Source: Spirilliplanes yamanashiensis | GTDB taxonomy: Bacteria; Actinomycetota; Actinomycetes; Mycobacteriales; Micromonosporaceae | Direction: 5' to 3' | Assembly (NCBI RefSeq): GCF_016863475.1 | Contig: NZ_BOOY01000039.1 | Span: forward strand, 1-64,000 | DNA length: 64,000 bases | Notes under the pieces: generated by a model | Told to the model about the DNA's origin: nothing | The model's database searches: none | Seen by the model: only the letters and a program-made list of their open reading frames with translations | Shown here: piece after piece, positions 1-7,675 of the stretch | Position numbering within the stretch: the first letter of the stretch is position 1 | How the letters are laid out: each line of letters begins with the position of its first letter | Program-made: the position numbers and the translations under genes

Positions 1-89
1 CGGCGGGCGCGGCGAGCGGCGCGGACGCGGCGGGCGCGGCGAGCGGCGCGGACGCGGCGGGCGCGGCGAGCGGCGCGGACGCGGCGGGC
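1..89. repeat. 27-bp tandem repeat, at least 3.3 copies
   Basis: Perfect 27-bp units begin at 1, 28 and 55, with a partial unit from 82 to 89; the array may continue past the left edge. The period is a multiple of three, so it adds 9 residues per copy to the minus-strand protein without breaking the frame. Identical copies suggest recent expansion by slippage or unequal recombination. Confidence 0.85.
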
Positions 90-220
90 AGCGCGGCCAC
101 GGGCAGTGCGGCGGCCGGTGCGGCGGACGCGGCCACCGGGGTCGCGGTGAGCAGCAGCGCCGCAGTGGCGGTGAGCGCCCCCGCGGCCGCGGCGATCCTG
201 TGGATCACCCCTCGGATCAT
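1..220 (-). CDS. Start of a secreted, Ala/Pro/Ser-repeat protein (3' end beyond window)
   Basis: Only the first 73 codons are present and the frame stays open to the window edge. The ATG at 220 sits 7 nt after a GAGGAGGT ribosome site. Residues 1-33 look like a Sec signal peptide: a short basic start (MIRGVIHR), an Ala/Leu-rich core and an ASA cleavage region. The mature part is low complexity and enters a 9-residue repeat (PAASAPLAA) encoded by a 27-bp DNA repeat. It is divergent from the copC-like gene, with about 220 bp between starts. I cannot assign a function; a wall-associated or extracellular protein with a flexible stalk is an inference. Confidence 0.6.
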   Translation of the reverse strand, partial: MIRGVIHRIAAAAGALTATAALLLTATPVAASAAPAAALPVAALPAASAPLAAPAASAPLAAPAASAPLAAPA

Positions 221-441
221 GGCCCGACCTCCTCGCCCCGTTCGATGGATGGCCTCGCGCCGTCACGTTTTCTTCGGCTGATCCGACCGCCCCGTGAGGT
301 CAAGATTCGCCCGATCCGGACCGGGCCGCATCCCGCCGTGGCGGGATTTGGAACTATCTGGGATCGGGGCGCGACCTATCAGTGGATGTAGATCAGCTGC
401 CGAATAGTACCGATGCGGAGGCGGGCGTGGGGTACAGCGTC

Positions 442-1032
442 ATGAGAATGACAAAAGTCCTGCTGGCAGTCACCTTGGGGGCACTTTCCGCGTTGCTTTT
501 CGGCAACCCTGCGTGGGCGCACAACTCACTCACCGGCAGCACGCCGGAGAAGGGCGCCCGGGTCGCCGAGGCGCCCGAGACGATCACGCTGCGATTCCTC
601 GCGAAGGTGAATGCGGAGTCGCTCACGGTCACGGTGACGGGACCGGGCGGCGCCGACGCGGGCGGCGGCGCGCCGCGGGTGAAGGGCAGCACGGTGACGG
701 TGCCGTGGTCGCCGGGCGCGGCCGGTGAGTACGCGGTGGCGTACCAGCTGGGGTCGAGCGACGGGCACCCGATCAAGGGCACGGTGCGGTTCACGCTGAC
801 CGAACCGGCGGCGGGGGCCACGGCGGCACCCACGGATGCGGCTCCCACGGCGGCGCCCAGCGCGTCGGCGCCGGCCGCCGTACCCACGGGTGCCGGCCCC
901 GCTCCGGGCGCGCTGACGGCGGGCGAGCCCGACGACGCGCCGGTCTGGCCGTGGCTGGTGGGCGCGGCCGTGCTGGTCGCGGCCGGCGCCACCGGCGCCG
1001 CGCTCCTCCTCCGCCGGACCCCGAGGCCGTAG
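442..1032 (+). CDS. CopC-domain copper resistance/trafficking protein, membrane-anchored
   Basis: A 197-residue protein. Residues 1-26 form a signal peptide ending in AWA, so the mature protein would start with His27, the N-terminal histidine that binds copper in CopC proteins. The CopC beta-sandwich follows (about 27-125), with the family signature SSDGHP near 106-110. An Ala/Pro/Thr-rich linker (125-165) leads to one C-terminal membrane helix (about 170-190) and an Arg-rich tail. The expected role is copper binding on the outer face of the membrane. Start chosen at 442 because it begins the signal peptide; an in-frame start at 382 would add an unrelated 20 residues. No CopD/YcnJ or YcnI partner lies downstream; the next gene, gltX, converges. 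Confidence 0.85.
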   Translation: MRMTKVLLAVTLGALSALLFGNPAWAHNSLTGSTPEKGARVAEAPETITLRFLAKVNAESLTVTVTGPGGADAGGGAPRVKGSTVTVPWSPGAAGEYAVAYQLGSSDGHPIKGTVRFTLTEPAAGATAAPTDAAPTAAPSASAPAAVPTGAGPAPGALTAGEPDDAPVWPWLVGAAVLVAAGATGAALLLRRTPRP

Positions 1033-1069
1033 CGCCCCGGCGCCGCGGGCGGGCCGCGGCGCCGGGGCG
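1033..1069. terminator. Bidirectional hairpin between copC-like gene and gltX
   Basis: A perfect 16-bp GC stem (1033-1048 with 1054-1069) closes a 5-nt loop. It fills the gap between two convergent stop codons, so it can end both transcripts. There is no strong U-tract, as is common in actinobacteria. Confidence 0.8.
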
Positions 1070-1076
1070 GACGGGT

Positions 1077-2486
1077 CTAGCTCAGCCGGGCGCGGGCCGC
1101 GGCCAGCCGGGCGAGGGTGCGTTCGCGGCCCAGGACCTCGAGCGACTCGAACAGCGGGAGCCCCACGGTGCGGCCGGTGACCGCGACCCGCACGGGCGCC
1201 TGCGCCTTGCCCAGCTTGAGCCCGCGCTCGGCGCCGACGGCCTCCAGCGTGGCCTTCAGCGGTTCGGCGGACCAGTCGGCGAGGGCCGTGAAGGCCTGGG
1301 TGGTGGCGTCGAGCAGGTCGGCGGCGCCGTCCTTCATGGCCTTGGCCCAGGCGGCCTCGTCGGTGGCGGGTTCGTCGAGGAAGAGGAAGTCGACGTTGGG
1401 GACGATCTCGGACAGCACCGCGATGCGGGTCTGGGCGAGCGGCGCGACGGCGAGGAACGCGGCCGTGTCGAAGGCGTCCGGGCGCCACGGCGGGGCCGGG
1501 ATGGTGCCGGTGCCGGTGAGCCACGGGGCGCAGACGGCGGCGAACTCGTCCGGGGTGAGGGCGCGGATGTACTCGCCGTTGAACGCGCGCAGCTTCTTCT
1601 CGTCGAAGAACGCGGGGGAGGGGTTGACCTCCTCCAGCCGGAACTCCTCCTCGATCGTCTCCCACGGCACGATCTCGCGGTCGCCGGACGGCGCCCAGCC
1701 GAGCAGCATCAGGTAGTTGCGCATCGCGGCGGCGAGGTAGCCCTCGTCGCGGTACGCCTCCAGCGCCACCTTGTCGCGCCGCTTGCTGAGCTTCTGGCGC
1801 TTCTCGTTGACGACGACGGGCACGTGCGCCCACACGGGCGGCTTGACGCCGAGGGCCTCCCACAGCAGCTGCTGCTTGGGGGTGTTGGGCAGGTGCTCCT
1901 CGGCGCGGATGACGTGGGTGATGCCCATGGTCATGTCGTCGACGACGTTGGCGAGCAGGAACACCGGCGAGCCGTCGCCGCGGGCGATGACGAAGTCCTC
2001 GATGGTGGAGTTCTCGAAGGTGGGTTCGCCGCGGATGAGGTCGACGACCACCGTGGCGCCGGTGTCGGGCGTGCGGAAGCGCAGCGCGCGGCCCTCGCCG
2101 GCCTCGAGGCCGCGGTCGCGGCAGAAGCCGTCGTAGCCCTGGTACTGCGAGCCGGTGCGGGCCTGGACAGCCTCGCGGGCGCAGTCGCAGTAGTAGGCGC
2201 GGCCGTCGGCGTGCAGGCGCGCGGCGGCGGCGCGGTGCTCGCCGGCGTTGGCCGACTGGTAGTGGGGACCCTCGTACGAACCGCGGGTGATGCCGATCCA
2301 GTCGAGCGCGGACAGGATCCCCTCGGTCCACTCGGGGCGGTTACGGGCCGCGTCGGTGTCCTCGATGCGCAGCACGAACACGCCGCCCTGCTGCTTGGCG
2401 TAGATCCAGTTCTGCAGCGCCGAGCGGGCGCCGCCGACGTGGAACATGCCGGTGGGGGACGGGGCGAAACGTACACGAACAGTCAC
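1077..2486 (-). CDS. gltX: Glutamate--tRNA ligase
   Basis: This class I aminoacyl-tRNA synthetase charges tRNA-Glu in the cytoplasm. Its 469 residues fit the family. The HIGH-type signature appears as [11 protein letters not shown] (residues 9-19) and the KMSKS-type loop as KLSKR (232-236). Cysteines at 100, 102 and 122 lie where zinc-binding GluRS enzymes carry theirs. The start is GTG at 2486. It is divergent from the first chitinase gene, with 119 bp between starts. Actinobacteria commonly use a non-discriminating GluRS plus GatCAB for Gln-tRNA; whether that applies here cannot be seen. Identification is secure. Confidence 0.97.
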   Translation of the reverse strand: MTVRVRFAPSPTGMFHVGGARSALQNWIYAKQQGGVFVLRIEDTDAARNRPEWTEGILSALDWIGITRGSYEGPHYQSANAGEHRAAAARLHADGRAYYCDCAREAVQARTGSQYQGYDGFCRDRGLEAGEGRALRFRTPDTGATVVVDLIRGEPTFENSTIEDFVIARGDGSPVFLLANVVDDMTMGITHVIRAEEHLPNTPKQQLLWEALGVKPPVWAHVPVVVNEKRQKLSKRRDKVALEAYRDEGYLAAAMRNYLMLLGWAPSGDREIVPWETIEEEFRLEEVNPSPAFFDEKKLRAFNGEYIRALTPDEFAAVCAPWLTGTGTIPAPPWRPDAFDTAAFLAVAPLAQTRIAVLSEIVPNVDFLFLDEPATDEAAWAKAMKDGAADLLDATTQAFTALADWSAEPLKATLEAVGAERGLKLGKAQAPVRVAVTGRTVGLPLFESLEVLGRERTLARLAAARARLS

Positions 2487-2548
2487 CCGCCCAGCCTACG
2501 GGCGGCGGCGAGCCGGTTTCGGCTGACCCCGGACCGACCATTGAACTT

Positions 2549-2569
2549 TGTTAATAAAGAGTCTTAACA
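2549..2569 (+). promoter_or_regulatory. Chitinase upstream element, copy 1
   Basis: An AT-rich island in very GC-rich DNA with inverted-repeat form TGTTAA-N9-TTAACA. It ends 36 nt before the first chitinase start. Related copies precede the next two chitinases, sharing the core TAAAG..TC.TAACA. Probably an operator and/or promoter element; the regulator is unknown. Confidence 0.55.
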
Positions 2570-2605
2570 TATCGGTGCCCCCACCCCCGTACCGGAAGGG
2601 TCGAG

Positions 2606-3823
2606 ATGCCCCCTCGCCGCCTGCGATCCGCCCTCCTGGCCGGCGCGGCCGCCCTGGCCGTCGCCGCCACCGGCACCGCCCTGGCGCTGTCCGCGTCGGG
2701 CACGTCGAACGCCGCCGTCCTGCCGAACGGCTTCAAGAGCGTCGGCTACATGCCGTCCTGGTCCGGCAGCGCCACCGCCATCCAGTACAGCAAGCTGACC
2801 CACATCAACTACTCGTTCGCGCTGCCCAACGCCAACGGCACGCTGCAGCCGATCGAGAACACCGCGAAGCTGCAGCAGATCGTGCAGCTGGGCCACCAGA
2901 ACAACGTCAAGGTGCTGCTCGCCGTCGGCGGCTGGAACGACGGCAATGACAGCGCGTTCGAGACCCTGGCCGCGTCCGCGTCGGGCCGCTCGACGTTCGT
3001 GAGCAGCATGGTCAACGTCGTGAACCAGTACAACCTCGACGGCGTCGACATCGACTGGGAGTACCCCGACCCGGGCGCCTCCGGCGACAACTACACGCTG
3101 CTCATGCGCGACCTGAGCGCGGCGATGAAGAGCCGCGGCAAGCTGCTCACCGCCGCGGTCGTCAGCGAGGGCGGCACGGCCAACGGCGTGCAGCCGGCCG
3201 TCTTCGGCTACGTCGACTTCCTCAACATCATGACGTACGACGGCGGCACCCCCCACGCCAACTACGACTGGGCGATCAACGCCGTCAACTTCTGGAAGGG
3301 CCGCGGCCTGCCCAAGGAGAAGGCGATCCTGGGCGTGCCGTTCTACAGCCGACCCGGCTGGCAGACGTTCGCCTCGCTGGTGGCCCGCGACCCGGCCAAC
3401 GCCAACCGCGACTGCGTCGTGATCAACGGCGTGAACGAGTGCTACAACGGCCTGCCGACGATCCGCCGCAAGACCCAGTGGGCCATGGCGAACGCCGGCG
3501 GCATCATGAACTGGGAGCTGAGCCAGGACGCGACGGGCCAGTACTCCGCGGTCAGCGCCATCTACGAGGTGGCGACGGGCGGCCAGCCGCCGGTGACCAC
3601 GGCGCCGACGACCCGCCCGCCGACGACGTCGCCGACCACCCGGCCGCCGACGACCCCGCCGACCACGCAGCCGCCGTCGGGCACCGCGTGGGCGCCGTAC
3701 ACCGCGTACTCCGTGGGTCAGGTCGTCACGTACGGCGGCCGCCGCTACCAGGCCCGCCAGGCGCACACCTCGCTGCCCGGCTGGGAGCCGCCGAACGTGC
3801 TGGCGCTCTGGCTGCCGCTGTAG
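2606..3823 (+). CDS. Secreted GH18 chitinase with C-terminal CBM5/12
   Basis: Predicted to hydrolyse beta-1,4 links in chitin outside the cell. The 405 residues are arranged as signal peptide (about 1-36), GH18 barrel (about 40-325), a Pro/Thr linker of PPTT-type repeats (about 330-357) and a CBM5/12-type chitin-binding module (about 360-405, with aromatic W/Y positions and a YQARQAHTS segment). The catalytic DxxDxDxE motif reads DGVDIDWE at 145-152, with Glu152 as the expected acid/base; MTYDGG lies further on. It is the first of three tandem paralogues and is followed by its own strong terminator, so it is probably monocistronic. Confidence 0.95.
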   Translation: MPPRRLRSALLAGAAALAVAATGTALALSASGTSNAAVLPNGFKSVGYMPSWSGSATAIQYSKLTHINYSFALPNANGTLQPIENTAKLQQIVQLGHQNNVKVLLAVGGWNDGNDSAFETLAASASGRSTFVSSMVNVVNQYNLDGVDIDWEYPDPGASGDNYTLLMRDLSAAMKSRGKLLTAAVVSEGGTANGVQPAVFGYVDFLNIMTYDGGTPHANYDWAINAVNFWKGRGLPKEKAILGVPFYSRPGWQTFASLVARDPANANRDCVVINGVNECYNGLPTIRRKTQWAMANAGGIMNWELSQDATGQYSAVSAIYEVATGGQPPVTTAPTTRPPTTSPTTRPPTTPPTTQPPSGTAWAPYTAYSVGQVVTYGGRRYQARQAHTSLPGWEPPNVLALWLPL

Positions 3824-3834
3824 CCGCGACACCC

Positions 3835-3869
3835 GAGGGGCCCGCATCCACGCCGGATGCGGGCCCCTC
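3835..3869 (+). terminator. Hairpin after first chitinase
   Basis: A perfect 15-bp stem (3835-3849 with 3855-3869) with a 5-nt loop starts 11 nt after the stop codon. It separates this chitinase from the next paralogue. Confidence 0.85.
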
Positions 3870-3877
3870 CGCGCGTG

Positions 3878-3893
3878 TTAAGCAGCGGATAAG
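3878..3893 (+). promoter_or_regulatory. Second shared upstream motif of chitinase 2
   Basis: The 16-bp block TTAAGC-N4-GATAAG matches a block at 5647-5662 upstream of chitinase 3 in 12 of 16 positions. Its distance to the conserved TAAAG core differs (95 versus 45 bp), so it may be an independent site or a remnant of duplication. Confidence 0.3.
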
Positions 3894-3972
3894 GCCGATC
3901 ACAGGCGTTCTTCATTGACGGACCTTAATTCAATGAACGGCCGGGAAAAGGCGTCCGGTGCCCATTGAGGCG

Positions 3973-3993
3973 CGGTAGTAAAGGGTCCTAACA
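3973..3993 (+). promoter_or_regulatory. Chitinase upstream element, copy 2
   Basis: A diverged copy of the element at 2549-2569: the core TAAAGGGTCCTAACA is kept while the left arm has drifted to CGGTAG. It ends 58 nt before the chosen start of the second chitinase. Confidence 0.5.
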
Positions 3994-4051
3994 TTCGGAT
4001 CCGGCCGGTTCGCCCCCACGGGCGGTGACCCCCCGGCCAGGAAGGTCCGAG

Positions 4052-5284
4052 ATGTCTTCTCGTCGCGTGCGCACCGCCCTCGTGGCCGGCGTCGCCGCCC
4101 TGGGCGTCGCGGCCGCCGGCACCGCCCTCGCGCTGTCGGCCACCGGCACCTCCGCCGCCGCGGAGCTGCCGGCCGATTTCAAGAGCGTCGGGTACGCCAC
4201 CTCGTCCGGCGGCAGCGCCGCGGCGATCCCGTACACCCGGCTCACCCACATCATGTACTCGTTCGCGCGGCCCAACGCCGACGGCACCCTCAAGCCGCTG
4301 GAGAACACGGCGAAGCTGACCCAGATCCTGCAGCGCGCCCGGCCGGCCGGCGTCAAGGTGCTCATCGCCGTCGGCGGCTGGAACAACGGCGACGACTCGC
4401 CGTTCGAGACCCTCGCCGCGACGGCCGCCGGCCGCACCCGGCTGGTCACCGGCCTCGCCGGGCTCGTCGACCAGTACGGCCTCGACGGGGTCGACATGGA
4501 CTGGGAGTACCCCGACCCGGGCCCCTCGGCGGAACGGTTCACCCTGCTCATGGGCGAGCTGAGCAAGGCGATGAAGAGCCGCGGCAAGCTGCTGACCGCG
4601 GCGGTCTCGGCGAAGCTGCAGGGCGGCGGCGTGCAGAAGGCCGTGTTCGACCACGTCGACTTCCTCAACATCATGACGTACGACGGCGGCACCCCCCACG
4701 CCAACTACGACTGGACGGTCGACGCCGTCACGTACTGGACGGACCGCGGCCTGCCGCGCGAGAAGGCGGTCGTCGGCGTGCCGTTCTACAGCCGCCCCAG
4801 CTACCTCACGCTGGCCGACCTGATCGCCCGCGACCCGGCCAACGCCACCCGCGACTGCGCCACGATCAACGGCACCAACGAGTGCTGGAACGGCCTGCCG
4901 ACCCTGCGCCGCAAGGCCGAGTGGGCCCGGGCGAACGCCGGCGGCATCATGAACTGGCAGCTCGCGATGGACGCCACCGGCGCCAACTCGGGCCTCACGG
5001 CGATGATCGAGGCGGCAGCGGGGACCCGCCCGCCGGCCACCACGCCCCCGGCGGGCCCCATTACGAAGCCCCCGGCGACCACCGCCCCGACGACCAAGCC
5101 GCCTACGACCAAGCCCCCGGTGACCACCGCGCCGCCGTCGGGCACCGCCTGGGTGCCGTACACGGCGTACGCGGTCGGGCAGGTCGTGACGTACGGCGGC
5201 GGGCGCTACCAGGCCCGCCAGGCGCACACGTCGCTGCCGGGCTGGGAGCCGTCCGCGGTCCTGTCGCTCTGGCTGCCGCTGTAA
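4052..5284 (+). CDS. Secreted GH18 chitinase with C-terminal CBM5/12 (paralogue 2)
   Basis: The 410 residues have the same architecture as the upstream chitinase: signal peptide (about 1-36), GH18 domain, Pro/Thr linker and a CBM5/12 module nearly identical in its last 40 residues. The catalytic motif DGVDMDWE is at 145-152 with Glu152 as acid/base, so it should be active. Substrate-side positions differ from paralogue 1; for example YMPSW is replaced by YATSSG near the first strand, which may alter product range. The ATG at 4052 is chosen because AGGAAGG lies about 8 nt upstream and it starts the signal peptide; the 4025 GTG would add nine residues before it. Confidence 0.94.
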   Translation: MSSRRVRTALVAGVAALGVAAAGTALALSATGTSAAAELPADFKSVGYATSSGGSAAAIPYTRLTHIMYSFARPNADGTLKPLENTAKLTQILQRARPAGVKVLIAVGGWNNGDDSPFETLAATAAGRTRLVTGLAGLVDQYGLDGVDMDWEYPDPGPSAERFTLLMGELSKAMKSRGKLLTAAVSAKLQGGGVQKAVFDHVDFLNIMTYDGGTPHANYDWTVDAVTYWTDRGLPREKAVVGVPFYSRPSYLTLADLIARDPANATRDCATINGTNECWNGLPTLRRKAEWARANAGGIMNWQLAMDATGANSGLTAMIEAAAGTRPPATTPPAGPITKPPATTAPTTKPPTTKPPVTTAPPSGTAWVPYTAYAVGQVVTYGGGRYQARQAHTSLPGWEPSAVLSLWLPL

Positions 5285-5298
5285 CGCGCACGCCCTCC

Positions 5299-5330
5299 GG
5301 GCCCGCACCCGCACGCCGGGGTGCGGGCCC
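5299..5330 (+). terminator. Hairpin after second chitinase
   Basis: A 12-bp GC stem (5299-5310 with 5319-5330) around an 8-nt loop starts 14 nt after the stop codon. Confidence 0.8.
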
Positions 5331-5414
5331 GTCGGTGTCGGGCTGCCGACCGTGGTGACCGGTGATCGCACCGCGCGTCCGTGGGATGGTTCCCGGTCCG
5401 CGGACGCTTGCGGC

Positions 5415-5606
5415 ATGAGCGACCGCGAGGCGATGACCCTGACGTGCCTGCCGTGCCGCCGTGACGACGTCCCGGTGGAGGACGTCCGCGACGACCCGAT
5501 CATGGCGCGGCCTGCCTTCGGCATGCGGCCGGAGGACATTCCGACCCGGCGGTATGTGGTGGGGGCGTGCCCGTCGTGTGGCCGGGAGGTGAAGGAGCGG
5601 GCCTGA
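5415..5606 (+). CDS. Small zinc-ribbon-like protein
   Basis: A 63-residue frame with two CxxC pairs, CLPC near residues 11-14 and CPSC near 54-57, spaced as in a zinc ribbon. GC-rich third positions continue through it. The ATG at 5415 has no clear ribosome site; an in-frame start at 5352 would add 21 non-descript residues. It lies between two chitinase genes on the same strand, after a terminator. Function unknown; zinc binding is inferred only from the cysteines. It could be a chance frame. Confidence 0.45.
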   Translation: MSDREAMTLTCLPCRRDDVPVEDVRDDPIMARPAFGMRPEDIPTRRYVVGACPSCGREVKERA

Positions 5607-5646
5607 TCGGCGGCCGAGCCGGGCGGCGGTGCAGGGTCGTCTGTCC

Positions 5647-5662
5647 TTAAGCGAGAGATAAG
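5647..5662 (+). promoter_or_regulatory. Second shared upstream motif of chitinase 3
   Basis: TTAAGC-N4-GATAAG, matching 12 of 16 positions of the block at 3878-3893. Role unknown. Confidence 0.3.
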
Positions 5663-5691
5663 TTGCGGAACCATCAGGCTTTATTGAAAGG

Positions 5692-5712
5692 TCTTAATAA
5701 AGGCTCTTAACA
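5692..5712 (+). promoter_or_regulatory. Chitinase upstream element, copy 3
   Basis: TCTTAA-N9-TTAACA with core TAAAGGCTCTTAACA, closely matching copy 1 at 2549-2569. It ends 73 nt before the start of the third chitinase. Conservation in otherwise divergent upstream DNA argues for a shared regulator. Confidence 0.55.
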
Positions 5713-5785
5713 TTACGGCCTGCGCCGGGACGCCCCCGCCCGACGCGAGATTGCGCGGCCCCCCGCGCGTCCCGAGAGGTCTGTG

Positions 5786-7234
5786 ATGTCCTTCCCATCG
5801 CCCCCGGCCCCCCAGGCCGATCCCGCCCCCCGCCCGCGCCGCCGCCGCCGGGCGCTGCTCGCCGGTGCCGCCGCCGTCGTCGTCGCCGCGACCGGCACCG
5901 TCGTCGCGCTCGCCGCGTCCGGCACGTCGCAGGCGGCCGTGCTGCCGAACGGGTTCAAGAGCGTCGGTTACCAGCCGTCGTGGGCCGGCAACGTCGCCGG
6001 CATCCAGTACAGCAAGCTGACCCACATCAACTACGCGTTCGTGCTGCCGAGCGGCGGCAGCGGCGCGATCACCGCCGTGCCGGACCCGAACAAGCTGCGC
6101 CAGCTCGTCAGCCTCGGCCACCAGAACAACGTGAAGGTGTCCATCGCGGTCGGCGGCTGGAACGACGGCAACGACTCCGCGTTCGAGCAGATGGCCGCGA
6201 ACGCCTCCAGCCGGACCACGTTCGTCAACAACCTGCTCAACCTGGTGTCGGCGTACAACCTGGACGGCGTGGACATGGACTGGGAGTATCCCGATCCCGG
6301 TCAGTCCGGCACTAATTTCACCGCGCTGATGACCCAGCTCGGCAACGCGCTGCACGCCCGCGGCAAGCTGCTGACCGCCGCGGTGGTCTCCGGCGGCGGC
6401 ACCGCGAACGGCGTGCAGCCGGCCGTGTTCGGGGTGGTCGACTGGCTGAACATCATGACGTACGACGGCGGCACCCCGCACGCCGGCTACGACTGGACGA
6501 TCCAGCAGGTCAACGCCTGGAAGGCGCGCGGGCTGCCGAAGGAGAAGGCGGTCGTCGGCATCCCGTTCTACAGCCGGCCCGGGTACCTGACGTACGCGCA
6601 GATCGTCGCCATGAACCCGGCCAACGCCAACGTGGACTGCATCCAGGCCAACGGCGCGCAGCAGTGCTACAACGGCCTGCCGACCGTCCGGCGCAAGACG
6701 CAGTGGGCCCTGGCGAACGCCGGCGGCGTCATGAACTGGGAGCTGTCGCAGGACGCCACCGGCGCCAACTCGCTGGTCAGCGCGATGTTCGAGGTGGCCA
6801 CGAACGGCCGGCCGCCGGTCACCACCCCGCCGACGCAGCAGCCGGGCGGCCGCACGGGCACGATCACCGGTGTCGCCGGCAAGTGCGTCGACGTCGCCGG
6901 CGCGTCCAGCGCCAACGGCACCGCCGTGCAGCTGTACGACTGCAACGGCAGCGCCGCCCAGCGGTGGACGGTCAACGGCAACGGCACGATCGCCGCGCTC
7001 GGCAAGTGCCTGGACATCGCCGCGGCCGGCACCGCCAACGGCTCGCCGGTGCAGATCTACGACTGCAACGGCACCGGCGCGCAGGTGTGGCAGGCGCAGG
7101 CCAACGGCACGCTGCGCAACCCGGCCTCGGGGCGCTGCCTCGACGCCAGCAACAACAGCTCCGCGAACGGGACCCGGCTGCAGATCTGGGACTGCTTCGG
7201 CGGCGCGAACCAGCGCTGGACGCTGCCCGCGTAG
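5786..7234 (+). CDS. Secreted GH18 chitinase with ricin-type lectin domain (paralogue 3)
   Basis: This paralogue shares the GH18 core of the two upstream enzymes but carries a different C-terminal module. Signal peptide about 1-50 with an Arg-rich n-region, GH18 about 53-340 with catalytic DGVDMDWE at 160-167 (Glu167), a very short linker, then about 130 residues of ricin-type beta-trefoil with three repeats, each with a C-L/V-D start, a YDCNG or WDCFG segment and a QRW/QVW end. The trefoil should bind a sugar polymer, probably helping the enzyme hold fungal or other cell walls. The ATG at 5786 lies 5 nt after GAGAGGT; the GTG at 5783 is too close to it. Confidence 0.94.
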   Translation: MSFPSPPAPQADPAPRPRRRRRALLAGAAAVVVAATGTVVALAASGTSQAAVLPNGFKSVGYQPSWAGNVAGIQYSKLTHINYAFVLPSGGSGAITAVPDPNKLRQLVSLGHQNNVKVSIAVGGWNDGNDSAFEQMAANASSRTTFVNNLLNLVSAYNLDGVDMDWEYPDPGQSGTNFTALMTQLGNALHARGKLLTAAVVSGGGTANGVQPAVFGVVDWLNIMTYDGGTPHAGYDWTIQQVNAWKARGLPKEKAVVGIPFYSRPGYLTYAQIVAMNPANANVDCIQANGAQQCYNGLPTVRRKTQWALANAGGVMNWELSQDATGANSLVSAMFEVATNGRPPVTTPPTQQPGGRTGTITGVAGKCVDVAGASSANGTAVQLYDCNGSAAQRWTVNGNGTIAALGKCLDIAAAGTANGSPVQIYDCNGTGAQVWQAQANGTLRNPASGRCLDASNNSSANGTRLQIWDCFGGANQRWTLPA

Positions 7235-7244
7235 GTGACCCGCC

Positions 7245-7289
7245 GCGCCGGCCGGTGCCCCGGACACTGCTCGGGGCACCGGCCGGCGC
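7245..7289 (+). terminator. Hairpin after third chitinase
   Basis: A perfect 17-bp stem (7245-7261 with 7273-7289) with an 11-nt loop begins 10 nt after the stop codon and lies just upstream of the DGPF gene. Confidence 0.85.
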
Positions 7290-7312
7290 CGGCGTCGTGT
7301 ACTACTCGGGTC

Positions 7313-7675
7313 ATGAAGTACGTGATCCTGCTCTACAGCAATCCGGCCTCGCGGGCCGTGTGGGCGGCGGCCGACCCCGCCGGCATGCAGGACGCGCTGG
7401 CGGCGTACGCCGAGCTGGAGCGCGAGCTGACCGCGTCGGGTGAGCTGGTCGCCGCCGAGTCGCTGGCCGACGGCGGCGTGCGGCTGCACGCGCTCACGCC
7501 GACCGACGGGCCGTTCGCCGAGGCGAAGGAGGTCCTCGCCGGGTTCTTCCTGGTCGACTGCGCGTCGATGGAGCGGGCGGTGGAGATCGCCGGCCGGATC
7601 CCGGAGGCCGCCGACGGCTCGGTCGAGGTGCGTCCCGTCCGCGACCTGAGCGGCGGGGCGGCGGCCTGGTCGTGA
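7313..7675 (+). CDS. YCII-related DGPF-domain protein
   Basis: A 120-residue small cytosolic protein of the YCII/DGPF family; DGPF is at residues 65-68, followed by an acidic helix and GFFLVD. Such proteins are repeatedly encoded next to ECF42-type sigma factors, and here the stop overlaps the sigma-factor start by 4 nt (GTGA), so translation is coupled. Biochemical activity is unknown. The ATG at 7313 begins the conserved KYVILLY strand; TACTAC lies 7 nt upstream with no ribosome site, so a leaderless transcript is possible. Confidence 0.88.
   Translation: MKYVILLYSNPASRAVWAAADPAGMQDALAAYAELERELTASGELVAAESLADGGVRLHALTPTDGPFAEAKEVLAGFFLVDCASMERAVEIAGRIPEAADGSVEVRPVRDLSGGAAAWS

Noticed and set aside
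526-2331. Long minus-strand frame over copC-like gene and gltX
   Set aside because: Arg/Pro-rich antisense shadow of gltX in a high-GC genome.
2541-2570. DasR box before the chitinase genes
   Set aside because: The TGGTCTAGACCA-type sequence is absent here and at the other chitinase promoters; the conserved element is different.
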